A stretch of 64,000 nucleotides of DNA, taken from an uncultured Lachnospiraceae bacterium. Lineage in GTDB: Bacteria; Bacillota; Clostridia; Lachnospirales; Lachnospiraceae. Location of the stretch: positions 62,001 to 126,000 of the forward strand of contig CAKRJY010000003.1 of assembly GCA_934352055.1 (NCBI GenBank), written 5' to 3'. Below the pieces are notes generated by a model. The model had not been told where the DNA came from. It was given only the letters and a program-made list of their open reading frames with translations, and did no database searches. The position numbers were made by a program, and so were the translations under genes. Below are positions 52,983 through 61,299 of this stretch, one piece after another (the first letter of the stretch is position 1; each line of letters starts with the position of its first letter).

Positions 52983-53519
52983 ATGGCAACCTGGCATTCA
53001 AGAGGTTTAAGAGGCTCTACCTTTGAGGATTTAATCAATCGAACAAACGATATCTATCAAAACAGCAATTTATGCCTGATTCAAAAGATACCAACACCGA
53101 TCACACCGATCAATATCGACAAAGACACCAGACACATTACACTAGCGTATTTTGATAAAAAAAGTACGGTAGATTATATTGGTGTTGTGCAGGGCATTCC
53201 CGTCTGTTTTGACGCAAAAGAGTGTCATAGTGATCTATTCCCTTTGCAAAACATTCATGAACATCAGCTTAGCTTTATGCAGGCATTTGAAAAGCAGCAG
53301 GGGATTGCATTTTTATTACTCTATTTTACCGAACGTGATGAATTTTATTATTTACGTCTTAGCGAAGTGATGCGCTATTGGAACCGGGCTCTCGAAGGTG
53401 GGCGAAAAAGCTTCCGCCGCGAAGAACTGGATCCGGATTTCTTCTTTTCGGCAAAACCCGGATTGTTTGTCCCGTATTTGGATCCACTACAATTAGATTT
53501 GTCATTGCGTGATGCTTGA
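52983..53519 (+). CDS. recU: RecU-like Holliday junction resolvase
   Basis: The 178-residue protein fits RecU, the Firmicutes junction nuclease: an N-terminal basic segment, GLRGSTFEDLINRTND, KKSTVDYIGVVQG with its Asp, a catalytic-core CFDAKEC and FPLQNIHEHQLSFM. The usual Glu of the E-A-K triad is replaced by Asp (FDAKE), a conservative change. Length is slightly shorter than B. subtilis RecU (about 206). It begins 4 bp after the pseudouridine synthase stop. The -35 of the his promoter overlaps its stop codon. Confidence 0.85.
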   Translation: MATWHSRGLRGSTFEDLINRTNDIYQNSNLCLIQKIPTPITPINIDKDTRHITLAYFDKKSTVDYIGVVQGIPVCFDAKECHSDLFPLQNIHEHQLSFMQAFEKQQGIAFLLLYFTERDEFYYLRLSEVMRYWNRALEGGRKSFRREELDPDFFFSAKPGLFVPYLDPLQLDLSLRDA

Positions 53520-53544
53520 CAGAGATGTTTGCTTTCTTTATAAT
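53516..53544 (+). promoter_or_regulatory. Perfect consensus promoter of the his operon
   Basis: TTGACA (53516-53521) and TATAAT (53539-53544) are both exact consensus hexamers at the ideal 17-bp spacing. The -35 includes the recU stop codon. The predicted leader is only about 50 bases. Confidence 0.9.
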
Positions 53545-53562
53545 ATGGATAGTTTAGTTGTT

Positions 53563-53575
53563 TAGCACTGTGCTA
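53563..53575. repeat. Small perfect palindrome in the hisZ leader
   Basis: TAGCACTGTGCTA is a 13-bp odd palindrome (six-base arms around one T) about 18-30 bases downstream of the -10. It could be a repressor operator or a small hairpin. There is no room for a T-box or attenuator structure in this leader. Confidence 0.45.
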
Positions 53576-53601
53576 TAGTAAAGTATCGAAGAGGTGAAAC
53601 C

Positions 53602-54789
53602 ATGCAAAATAAAAGATTACATACACCAGAAGGTGTTCGCGATATTTATAATGATGAGTGTGAGAAGAAGCATTACATTTTAAACCGTATGCGTCATGTC
53701 ATTCAATCTTATGGATATCGTTTTATTGAAACACCTACGTTTGAATTTTTTGATATTTTTGGACAAGAAGTGGGAACCACCCCCTCCAAAGATCTCTACA
53801 AATTTTTTGATCGTGAAGGAAATACACTTGTCTTACGACCGGATATGACACCATCCATTGCACGTGCTGCTTCCAAATATTTTCCGATAGAGACAGAACC
53901 AACGCGTTTATGCTATGAAGGTAATGTTTTCATCAATAACAACAGTTATCAGGGACGTTTGAAAGAGAGCACCCAATTAGGTGTTGAATTTATTGGAGAA
54001 AATTCTGTAGATGCAGATGGCGAGATCATTGCTCTTGTCGTTAATAATTTAAAAGCAGTCGGGTTAGAACAATTTCAAATTAGTATCGGTCATGCAAATT
54101 TATTTCGGGAATTGATGAAAGAAGCATATTTTCATGAAGAAGAAGAGGCGCAATTACGCGATTTGATTTTAAACAAAAATTTCTTTGGTGTAGAAGAATA
54201 TTTAGAACGCCACAATGTAGCTGACGATTTACGCCAATTGTTTTCCATGCTCGGTAAAATGTATGCTTCTCCAAAAGAATGGAGCAAGATGCAAGCGCTT
54301 GCTTCTAAGTATACGGGTGTTGCAAATGCACTGTCGTATCTGCAAAATCTTTATGAATTATTAGAAGTATATGATGTGACACAATATATTTCCTTTGAAC
54401 TGGGTTTGATTAGTCCGTATCGATATTATACCGGTATTTTATTCAGTGGTTATACCTTCGGCAGTGGTGAACCTATTGTAAAAGGTGGACGATATGACGG
54501 GTTACTATCGTACTTTGGCAAAGAAGCACCGGCCATTGGTTTTGCTTTGATGGTCGATCAATTATTACTTGCATTAGAACGACAAAAAATCCAAATCCCC
54601 GCACATGTACAGCCGGAAATCATCTTATATACCAAGGAGCAACGGCAGATAGCGGTAGCAACAGCAGAAGAACTTAGAAATGCTGGCAATTGTGTACAAC
54701 TGCTTTTGATGGATCCTACGCAACACTCAGTAGAGGAATATTGCAAACGGTATGCCGCATACAAACAGATTGTGTTGGAGGACGAATAA
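53602..54789 (+). CDS. hisZ: ATP phosphoribosyltransferase regulatory subunit HisZ
   Basis: The 395-residue HisZ is a histidyl-tRNA synthetase-like protein that lacks aminoacylation activity and serves as the regulatory partner of short-form HisG. Class II motifs remain recognisable: TPEGVRDIYNDE, LVLRPDMTPSIAR, LKESTQLGVEFIG and GGRYDGLLSYFG. HisG follows immediately and is the short form, as expected. AGAGGTG lies 10 bp before the ATG. It is the first gene of the his operon. Confidence 0.95.
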   Translation: MQNKRLHTPEGVRDIYNDECEKKHYILNRMRHVIQSYGYRFIETPTFEFFDIFGQEVGTTPSKDLYKFFDREGNTLVLRPDMTPSIARAASKYFPIETEPTRLCYEGNVFINNNSYQGRLKESTQLGVEFIGENSVDADGEIIALVVNNLKAVGLEQFQISIGHANLFRELMKEAYFHEEEEAQLRDLILNKNFFGVEEYLERHNVADDLRQLFSMLGKMYASPKEWSKMQALASKYTGVANALSYLQNLYELLEVYDVTQYISFELGLISPYRYYTGILFSGYTFGSGEPIVKGGRYDGLLSYFGKEAPAIGFALMVDQLLLALERQKIQIPAHVQPEIILYTKEQRQIAVATAEELRNAGNCVQLLLMDPTQHSVEEYCKRYAAYKQIVLEDE

Positions 54790-54790
54790 A

Positions 54791-55447
54791 ATGGAAGAAC
54801 AAAGATATATAACGTTTGCCTTGGGAAAAGGACGATTGGCAAAGCAAACCTTGGCAACATTTGAAAAAATAGGCATTACCTGCGAAGAAATGAAAGATCC
54901 TGATACCAGAAAACTAATCTTTGTCAATGAAGATTTGAAATTACGTTTCTTTCTTGCAAAAGGTCCGGATGTTCCTACTTATGTAGAATATGGAGCTGCT
55001 GATATTGGTATTGTTGGCGAGGATACCATTTTAGAGGAAGCACGCAATATTTATGAAGTTTTAGATCTTGGTTTTGGAAAATGTCGTATGTGTGTATGTG
55101 GGCCAAAAGAATCCAAGGAATTACTAAAACATCAGGAACTCATTCGTGTTGCGACCAAGTATCCTAGAATTGCAAAAAATTATTTCTACAATGAAAAACA
55201 CCAGACGGTTGAGATTATCAAATTGAATGGCTCCATTGAATTAGCACCGATTGTAGGACTTTCGGAAGTCATTGTTGACATTGTAGAGACCGGCAGCACC
55301 CTACGTGAAAATGGTCTTGAAGTATTAGAGGAAGTATGTCCTTTATCTGCACGTATGGTGGTAAATCAGGTTAGTATGAAAATGGAATATGAGCGCATCA
55401 CAAAATTAATCGCTGACTTAAAACAGGCATTATCAATGGAAGGGTAG
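54791..55447 (+). CDS. hisG: ATP phosphoribosyltransferase, short form HisG
   Basis: The 218-residue catalytic subunit joins ATP and PRPP in the first step of histidine synthesis. TFALGKGRLAKQTL, ADIGIVGEDTILE and the PRPP loop IVDIVETGSTLRENGL are present. The C-terminal regulatory domain of long-form HisG is missing, so HisZ is required. The frame opens at 54752, inside hisZ, but the GGAGG at 54777-54781 points to the ATG at 54791. Confidence 0.96.
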   Translation: MEEQRYITFALGKGRLAKQTLATFEKIGITCEEMKDPDTRKLIFVNEDLKLRFFLAKGPDVPTYVEYGAADIGIVGEDTILEEARNIYEVLDLGFGKCRMCVCGPKESKELLKHQELIRVATKYPRIAKNYFYNEKHQTVEIIKLNGSIELAPIVGLSEVIVDIVETGSTLRENGLEVLEEVCPLSARMVVNQVSMKMEYERITKLIADLKQALSMEG

Positions 55448-55456
55448 GTAAGACAG

Positions 55457-56752
55457 ATGAAAATTCTAGATTTAAACAAAGAAACAACCTCCAATATATT
55501 GGAATCATTATTAAAAAGAAGTCCAAACAGCTATGGTGAATATGAAGCACGTGTTGCAGAAATTATTGAAGAAGTGCGTAAAAACCGTGATGCAGCTGTT
55601 TTTGCCTATACAGAGCAATTTGATCATGCAAAAATAGATGCAAATCATTTGATTGTAACAGAAGAAGAAATCAACGAAGCTTACGAAAACGTAGATCCGC
55701 AGCTGCTAAAGGTAATCCGCAAATCCCTGGTAAACATTCGTGATTTTCACAGCAAACAGCTGCAAAACAGCTGGTTTACAAGTGGAGAGAACGGAACAAT
55801 TCTTGGTCAAAAAGTAACACCTCTCGATAAAGTCGGTGTCTATGTTCCAGGAGGAAAAGCAGTTTACCCTTCTTCTGTACTAATGAATGTTGTTCCTGCT
55901 AAAGTAGCCGGTGTACCACATATTTATATGACAACACCACCTGATGCCAATGGAAAGATTTGTGCTTCTACATTAGTTGCAGCAAAAGAAGCTGGTGTTG
56001 ATGTCATTTACAAAGTTGGCGGAGCACAGGCAATTGCAGCACTTGCTTTTGGAACAGAAAGCATTCCAAAAGTAGACAAAATTGTAGGTCCTGGAAACAT
56101 TTATGTTGCTTTAGCAAAAAAAGCTGTATTTGGTCATGTAAGTATTGATTCCATTGCAGGACCAAGTGAGATTCTCGTCCTTGCCGATGAGACAGCAACT
56201 CCAAAATATGTTGCTGCAGATCTTTTATCACAAGCGGAGCACGATGAAATGGCTTCTGCCATTTTAATTACAACAAGTAAAGCTTTGGCAGAAGAGGTAG
56301 CAAAAGAAATTGACTACTTTGTAGCTAAGCTTTCCAGAAAAGAAATCATCACAAAATCCTTGGATAATTACGGCTATCTTCTGGTTGCACCTGACATGGA
56401 AACAGCCATTGATGCCGTAAACGAGATTGCATCGGAGCATTTAGAGATTGTCACCAAAAATCCGTTTGATACCATGACAAGAGTAAAAAATGCCGGAGCT
56501 ATTTTCCTCGGAGAATACAGTAGTGAACCATTAGGTGATTATTTTGCAGGACCAAATCATGTGCTTCCAACCAATGGAACCGCAAAATTCTTTTCTGCTT
56601 TGAGTGTTGATGATTTTATCAAAAAATCCAGCATCATCAGTTACTCCAGAGAAGCATTACAAGACGTTTATAAAGACATTGTACAATTTGCAGAATGTGA
56701 GCAGTTGACGGCTCATGCAAATTCGATTAAAGTAAGATTTGAAGAGGTTTAG
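55457..56752 (+). CDS. hisD: Histidinol dehydrogenase
   Basis: This 431-residue zinc enzyme oxidises histidinol to histidine in two NAD-dependent steps. Recognisable parts are VGVYVPGGKAVYPSSVLMNV, GGAQAIAALAFGTE, the conserved GPSEILVLAD and SQAEHDEMA, and EHLEIVTKNP plus GPNHVLPTNGTAKFFS (zinc ligands His/Glu). All regions are intact. Confidence 0.97.
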   Translation: MKILDLNKETTSNILESLLKRSPNSYGEYEARVAEIIEEVRKNRDAAVFAYTEQFDHAKIDANHLIVTEEEINEAYENVDPQLLKVIRKSLVNIRDFHSKQLQNSWFTSGENGTILGQKVTPLDKVGVYVPGGKAVYPSSVLMNVVPAKVAGVPHIYMTTPPDANGKICASTLVAAKEAGVDVIYKVGGAQAIAALAFGTESIPKVDKIVGPGNIYVALAKKAVFGHVSIDSIAGPSEILVLADETATPKYVAADLLSQAEHDEMASAILITTSKALAEEVAKEIDYFVAKLSRKEIITKSLDNYGYLLVAPDMETAIDAVNEIASEHLEIVTKNPFDTMTRVKNAGAIFLGEYSSEPLGDYFAGPNHVLPTNGTAKFFSALSVDDFIKKSSIISYSREALQDVYKDIVQFAECEQLTAHANSIKVRFEEV

Positions 56753-56775
56753 AATATACTAGAAAGTAGGGATGC

Positions 56776-57375
56776 ATGATGAGCGAAATCAGAAGTGCGC
56801 ATTGCAAACGCAAGACCAAAGAAACGGATATTGATCTAATGTTTACGATTGATGGAAGTGGGCAGTCATCTATTACCACGGACATTGGTTTTTTCGATCA
56901 CATGTTAGATGGATTTGCCAGACACGGATTGTTTGATTTAGATGTGACGGTAAAGGGTGATTTACTTGTTGATTGTCACCACACCATCGAAGACTGCGGC
57001 ATTGTCTTAGGCGAAGCTATCAAGCAGGCCGTTGGTGATAAAAAGGGCATCTGTCGTTATGGCAGCTGTATTCTTCCAATGGATGAGACGCTTGTTCTCT
57101 GTGCCATTGATCTTTCTGGCCGCCCATATTTATCTTTTGATGCAGAATTTACAACCAATCGCATCGGATACATGGATACCGAAATGATTCGTGAGTTTTT
57201 CTATGCCATATCCTATAGCGCCGGCATGAACCTTCATATACAGGTGTTAAAAGCAGGCAATAATCATCATATGGCAGAAGCAATGTTTAAAGCATTTGCC
57301 AAAGCACTTGATGCAGCAACTACCAAAGATCCGCGTATCGCAGACATCCTCTCTACAAAGGGAAGCCTGGCATAA
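56776..57375 (+). CDS. hisB: Imidazoleglycerol-phosphate dehydratase
   Basis: This 199-residue manganese enzyme performs the sixth step of histidine synthesis. The metal ligands lie in GFFDHMLDGFARHG, DCHHTIEDCGIVLGEA and the C-terminal AGNNHHMAEAMFKAFAKAL. It is the monofunctional dehydratase without a phosphatase part, as in most Firmicutes. A second ATG directly follows the first, so the start could be three bases later. Confidence 0.96.
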   Translation: MMSEIRSAHCKRKTKETDIDLMFTIDGSGQSSITTDIGFFDHMLDGFARHGLFDLDVTVKGDLLVDCHHTIEDCGIVLGEAIKQAVGDKKGICRYGSCILPMDETLVLCAIDLSGRPYLSFDAEFTTNRIGYMDTEMIREFFYAISYSAGMNLHIQVLKAGNNHHMAEAMFKAFAKALDAATTKDPRIADILSTKGSLA

Positions 57376-57402
57376 ATAAAACAGAAAGTGAACATACATA
57401 CT

Positions 57403-58686
57403 ATGGAACACAAAAATATTGTAGCAACAATTTATTTAAAAGATGGTATGGCCGTAAAAGACCCGGCACATACCGATGAAAAGCAGGATGTTTTAGAACT
57501 GGCCCGTTTATATAACGACAGTGGAATCGATAAGATTATTTGTTATGATCTTTCCGATGAAGATGAAGAACATGAGAAAAACATTCTTGCTATTCGTGAA
57601 ATCAACCGTAACATTGAAATCAAAACGTGTGGTGGCGGTAATATCAAGCGACTTGAAGATGTTAAGAAATATCTTTATGCCGGTTGTGTTGAAGTTATCT
57701 TAAATGGTTCAAAACCATCTGCCGTTGAAATTTTAAATGAGGCAAGTGCACGTTTTGGAGCTGAAAAAATCCTTGTATCACTGACAACCGTTGATTTTTT
57801 ATTTAAAACAAAAGATATTTTAGAAGATCATGTACATGAACTTGTCATCTATAACAGAGCATTATTAGACAGCATTGAAGGCATTACAAATGTACCTTAT
57901 ATTGTTGATGTTGATTCTTATGATGTAGAAGATATCGCAACACTTTTAAAATCTGACAAAATCCGTGGCATCTGTGGTGCCTTTATCAATGATACTCAGA
58001 CAGATATTATGCAGGTAAAATGCGAATTATCTGATGCCGGCATTAAAATGGACAATTTTGAGCCTAAACTTGCCTGGAAAGATTTAAAGGTCAATGCAGA
58101 TGGTCTTGTTCCGGTTATTGTTCAGGATTATCAGACCAATGAAGTATTAATGCTTGCTTATATGAATGAAGAAGCCTTTAATACCACGACCCGTATCGGG
58201 AAAATGACGTACTATAGCAGAAGTCGTCAGGAATTATGGATCAAAGGCTTAACAAGTGGTCATACACAATATGTAAAGTCATTGACAGCAGATTGCGACC
58301 ATGACACGATTTTAGCTAAAATTTCCCAGGTTGGCGGTATTGCATGTCATACGGGAGCACCAAGCTGCTTTTTCAATGAAATCATCAAAAAAGAGTACAT
58401 AGAGCGCAATCCTCTAAAGGTGTTTGAATCTGTTTATCAGGTGATTGCAGATCGTAAAGAACATCCAAAGGAAGGCTCTTATACCAATTATCTCTTTGAC
58501 AAAGGGATCGACAAGATTCTGAAAAAAGTTGGCGAAGAGGCAACAGAAATTGTCATTGCCGCTAAGAACCCGGATAATGAAGAAGTAAAATATGAAATGT
58601 CAGATTTCCTTTATCATATGATGGTTCTTATGGTAGAAAAAGGTTTAACATGGGAAGATATTACAAGAGAGCTTGCCCAGCGTTAA
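57403..58686 (+). CDS. hisIE: HisF-like domain fused to phosphoribosyl-AMP cyclohydrolase and phosphoribosyl-ATP pyrophosphatase (HisIE)
   Basis: The 427-residue protein has three parts. Residues 1-215 resemble the HisA/HisF barrel, with KDGMAVKDP, TCGGGNIKRLEDV and an AGCVEVILNGS strand. Residues about 223-330 are HisI, with metal sites DCDHDTIL and ACHTGAPSCF. Residues about 340-427 are HisE (GEEATEIVIAAKN). In the barrel, the position of the first catalytic Asp of HisF holds Tyr (TIYLKDG) and the second catalytic Asp position holds Ser (LVSLTTVD), so this part probably cannot make ImGP. The start could also be the GTG at 57388, since neither start has a strong ribosome binding site. hisA, hisF, hisH and hisC are not in the window. 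Confidence 0.9.
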   Translation: MEHKNIVATIYLKDGMAVKDPAHTDEKQDVLELARLYNDSGIDKIICYDLSDEDEEHEKNILAIREINRNIEIKTCGGGNIKRLEDVKKYLYAGCVEVILNGSKPSAVEILNEASARFGAEKILVSLTTVDFLFKTKDILEDHVHELVIYNRALLDSIEGITNVPYIVDVDSYDVEDIATLLKSDKIRGICGAFINDTQTDIMQVKCELSDAGIKMDNFEPKLAWKDLKVNADGLVPVIVQDYQTNEVLMLAYMNEEAFNTTTRIGKMTYYSRSRQELWIKGLTSGHTQYVKSLTADCDHDTILAKISQVGGIACHTGAPSCFFNEIIKKEYIERNPLKVFESVYQVIADRKEHPKEGSYTNYLFDKGIDKILKKVGEEATEIVIAAKNPDNEEVKYEMSDFLYHMMVLMVEKGLTWEDITRELAQR

Positions 58687-58709
58687 CATGCGAAAGGAAC
58701 AGATACGTT

Positions 58710-60581
58710 ATGAATAAATTGGCACTGTCAGATGATATCTTAATGCAGGTGGATAAACCTGCAAGATACATTGGCAATGAATTAAATATGATAAAAAAGA
58801 ATCCAGACGATGTAGCAATTCGTTTTGCCATGTGTTTCCCGGATGTATATGAAATCGGTATGTCACATCTGGGAATTCAGATTCTATATGAAATGTTTAA
58901 TCGTAGAGATGATGTCTATTGTGAGAGAGTATATTCTCCTTGGCCAGATCTTCACAAGATCATGAAAGAGGAGGATATACCTCTTTTTGCGCTAGAAACA
59001 CAAGATCCCATCAAAGATTTTGATTTCATTGGTATGACATTGCAATATGAGATGTGTTATACCAACATCCTACAGATTTTAGATCTTGGACAAGTCCCAT
59101 TATGGCAAAAAGACCGTAGTGATTCCGATCCGATCATTTTATTTGGTGGTCCATGCACGTATAATCCGGAGCCAATCGCAGACTTTTGTGATATTTGCTA
59201 TATCGGAGAGGGTGAAATTCGTTACGATGCCCTGTTCGACCTTTATAAAGAGATGAAACAATCCGGCATCTATACAAGAGATGCTTTTTTACGTGCAGCG
59301 GCACAAATTCCCGGAATGTATGTACCTTCTTTATACGATGTGTCCTATAAAGAGGATGGTACGATTGCGGCCATTACACCACGTTTTTCGGATGTTCCAA
59401 AAACAGTAAAACGTCAGGTGCTTGTAAATATGGACGAAGGTGCTTATCCAACGAAGCCACTGGTTCCATTTGTGCGTGCCACACAGGATCGCGTTGTTTT
59501 AGAAATTCAGCGTGGCTGTATCCGAGGCTGTCGTTTCTGTCAGGCGGGTATGGTATATCGTCCAAACCGTGAGAAAAGTCTTGCTTTGTTAAAAACATAT
59601 GCAAAGGAAATGCTGCAAAATACGGGACATGAAGAAATTTCTTTAAGTTCTTTGAGTTCTAGTGATTATACAGAACTCCCAGAACTGATCAATTTCCTGA
59701 TTGATGAATGTTGTGGTGATGGCGTTAATATTTCGCTGCCATCCCTTCGTATTGACGCGTTTTCTTTGGATGTGATGAAAAAAGTACAGGATGTTCGAAA
59801 GAGCAGTCTGACCTTTGCTCCGGAAGCGGGTTCACAAAGACTTCGTAATGTTATCAATAAAGGACTTACCAAAGATGATATTTTAAATGGCGCAGGTCTG
59901 GCTTTTGAGGGCGGATGGCAAAAAGTAAAACTTTATTTTATGCTTGGACTTCCAACAGAGACAGAAGATGATATGCGCGCCATTCCAGAACTGGCAAATG
60001 AAATTGCAGTTCGTTATTATGAAATACCAAAAGAGCAGCGTCATGGAAAATGTCAGATTACGATGAGTACTTCCTTTTTTGTACCGAAGCCATTTACACC
60101 ATTCCAATGGGCACCAATGTATGAAAAAGGTGAATATTTACGTCGCGCGAAGATTGTAAACGACACCATGAAAGAGCAGTTAAACCACAAAAGTCTCCGT
60201 TATAACTGGCATGAAGCAGATGTTACCGTGTTAGAAGGTTTATTTGCCAGAGGGGATCGCCGTCTTTCTACTGCCATTTATGAAGCTTATATGGCAGGCT
60301 GTATGTTTGATGCCTGGTCTGACTATTTTGATGCAGACAAGTGGGAAGAAATTCTGGATCAAAATGGTATTTCACTTGATTTTTATGTTTACCGTCAACG
60401 GCCATTGGATGAGATTTTACCATGGGACTTTATCGATGTAGGTGTACGTAAAGAGTTCTTTGTGCGTGAATGGAATCGTGCAACGATAGACCAGGAAGTA
60501 ACACCAAACTGTAAAATGAAATGTTCCGGTTGTGGTGCAGCATCATTTGGAGGAGGCATTTGTTTTGAAGGCAAGAATTAA
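58710..60581 (+). CDS. B12-binding-domain radical SAM protein (TIGR03960-like)
   Basis: The 623-residue protein has an N-terminal cobalamin-binding-type domain (about residues 1-220, RFAMCFPDVYEIGMSHLGI) and a radical SAM core with the motif CIRGCRFCQAGMVYRPNR near residue 275. The C-terminus has a small Cys cluster (KMKCSGCGAASF). It is paired with a DUF2344 protein gene that overlaps its end. This pair is common in Clostridia next to RNase E/G and L21 genes, and its modification target is unknown. The ATG at 58710 is preceded by AAAGGAA; the earlier in-frame ATG at 58650 lies inside the his gene. Confidence 0.9.
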   Translation: MNKLALSDDILMQVDKPARYIGNELNMIKKNPDDVAIRFAMCFPDVYEIGMSHLGIQILYEMFNRRDDVYCERVYSPWPDLHKIMKEEDIPLFALETQDPIKDFDFIGMTLQYEMCYTNILQILDLGQVPLWQKDRSDSDPIILFGGPCTYNPEPIADFCDICYIGEGEIRYDALFDLYKEMKQSGIYTRDAFLRAAAQIPGMYVPSLYDVSYKEDGTIAAITPRFSDVPKTVKRQVLVNMDEGAYPTKPLVPFVRATQDRVVLEIQRGCIRGCRFCQAGMVYRPNREKSLALLKTYAKEMLQNTGHEEISLSSLSSSDYTELPELINFLIDECCGDGVNISLPSLRIDAFSLDVMKKVQDVRKSSLTFAPEAGSQRLRNVINKGLTKDDILNGAGLAFEGGWQKVKLYFMLGLPTETEDDMRAIPELANEIAVRYYEIPKEQRHGKCQITMSTSFFVPKPFTPFQWAPMYEKGEYLRRAKIVNDTMKEQLNHKSLRYNWHEADVTVLEGLFARGDRRLSTAIYEAYMAGCMFDAWSDYFDADKWEEILDQNGISLDFYVYRQRPLDEILPWDFIDVGVRKEFFVREWNRATIDQEVTPNCKMKCSGCGAASFGGGICFEGKN

Positions 60582-61299
60582 ATTTTGTAAATATGGAAGT
60601 ATGAAATATATTGGTCATTTGGATATTATGCGTTATTTCCAGAAAGCAATACGAAGAAGTGGCCTGCCAATCAAATATTCCGAGGGATTTAACCCACATC
60701 AGATCATGTCCTTTGCAGCCCCTCTTGGTGTTGGTATTACTAGTGATGGCGAATATATGGATATTGAATTAAAAGAATTTGTGCCAAGTCAGGAAGCCTT
60801 GCAACGTTTGCAGGCTACCATGGTAGACGGTATAGAGGTAACGTCTTTCCGCTATTTGCCGGACAATGCGCAAAATGCCATGTCCTCCGTGACTGCAGCC
60901 TCTTATATTTTATCCTATAAACACCCAGATGAGTTCCCTTATACGATTACACAATTACAAGCTGCTAAGAAAGCCTTTTTTGATGATGCAGGGACCATTC
61001 CCATCATCAAAAAAACAAAAAAGGGAGAGCGCGAACTGGATCTTAAACCTCTGATTTATGATTTTAACATCTCTGAGGCATGCAATTCCTGTGGAGACAG
61101 CAGTATCCTCTTTTCCCTTGTAGTCTCCACCGGCAGTACGGATAATATCAAACCGGAACTTGTCTTAGAGCACTTTTTTAAACATTTGGGAAAAGAAGAT
61201 CTTGGACGATATGATTTCTTTATTCATCGCAAGGATATGTTAACCAGAGAAGTGGGGCAGTTTGTTTCTTTAGGAGAAATCGGCGATGACAAAGAATAA
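60565..61299 (+). CDS. DUF2344 / TIGR03936 radical SAM-associated protein
   Basis: The 244-residue protein starts KARIKFCKYGSMKYIGHLDIMR, the exact family opening (usually MRxRIKFxKxG...YLSHLDLMR). GLPIKYSEGFNPHQIMSFA and GVGITSDGEYMDIEL follow. It is the partner of the upstream radical SAM protein. The frame is open from 60532, but GGAGGAGG at 60549-60556 is placed 8 bp before a TTG at 60565, and that gives the family N-terminus. It overlaps the upstream gene by 17 bp and the RNase gene by 14 bp. Confidence 0.87.
   Translation: MKARIKFCKYGSMKYIGHLDIMRYFQKAIRRSGLPIKYSEGFNPHQIMSFAAPLGVGITSDGEYMDIELKEFVPSQEALQRLQATMVDGIEVTSFRYLPDNAQNAMSSVTAASYILSYKHPDEFPYTITQLQAAKKAFFDDAGTIPIIKKTKKGERELDLKPLIYDFNISEACNSCGDSSILFSLVVSTGSTDNIKPELVLEHFFKHLGKEDLGRYDFFIHRKDMLTREVGQFVSLGEIGDDKE

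Noticed and set aside
53545..53601. T-box or attenuator in front of the his operon
   Set aside because: The leader of about 50 bases is too short and lacks the T-box sequence and a terminator hairpin with T run.
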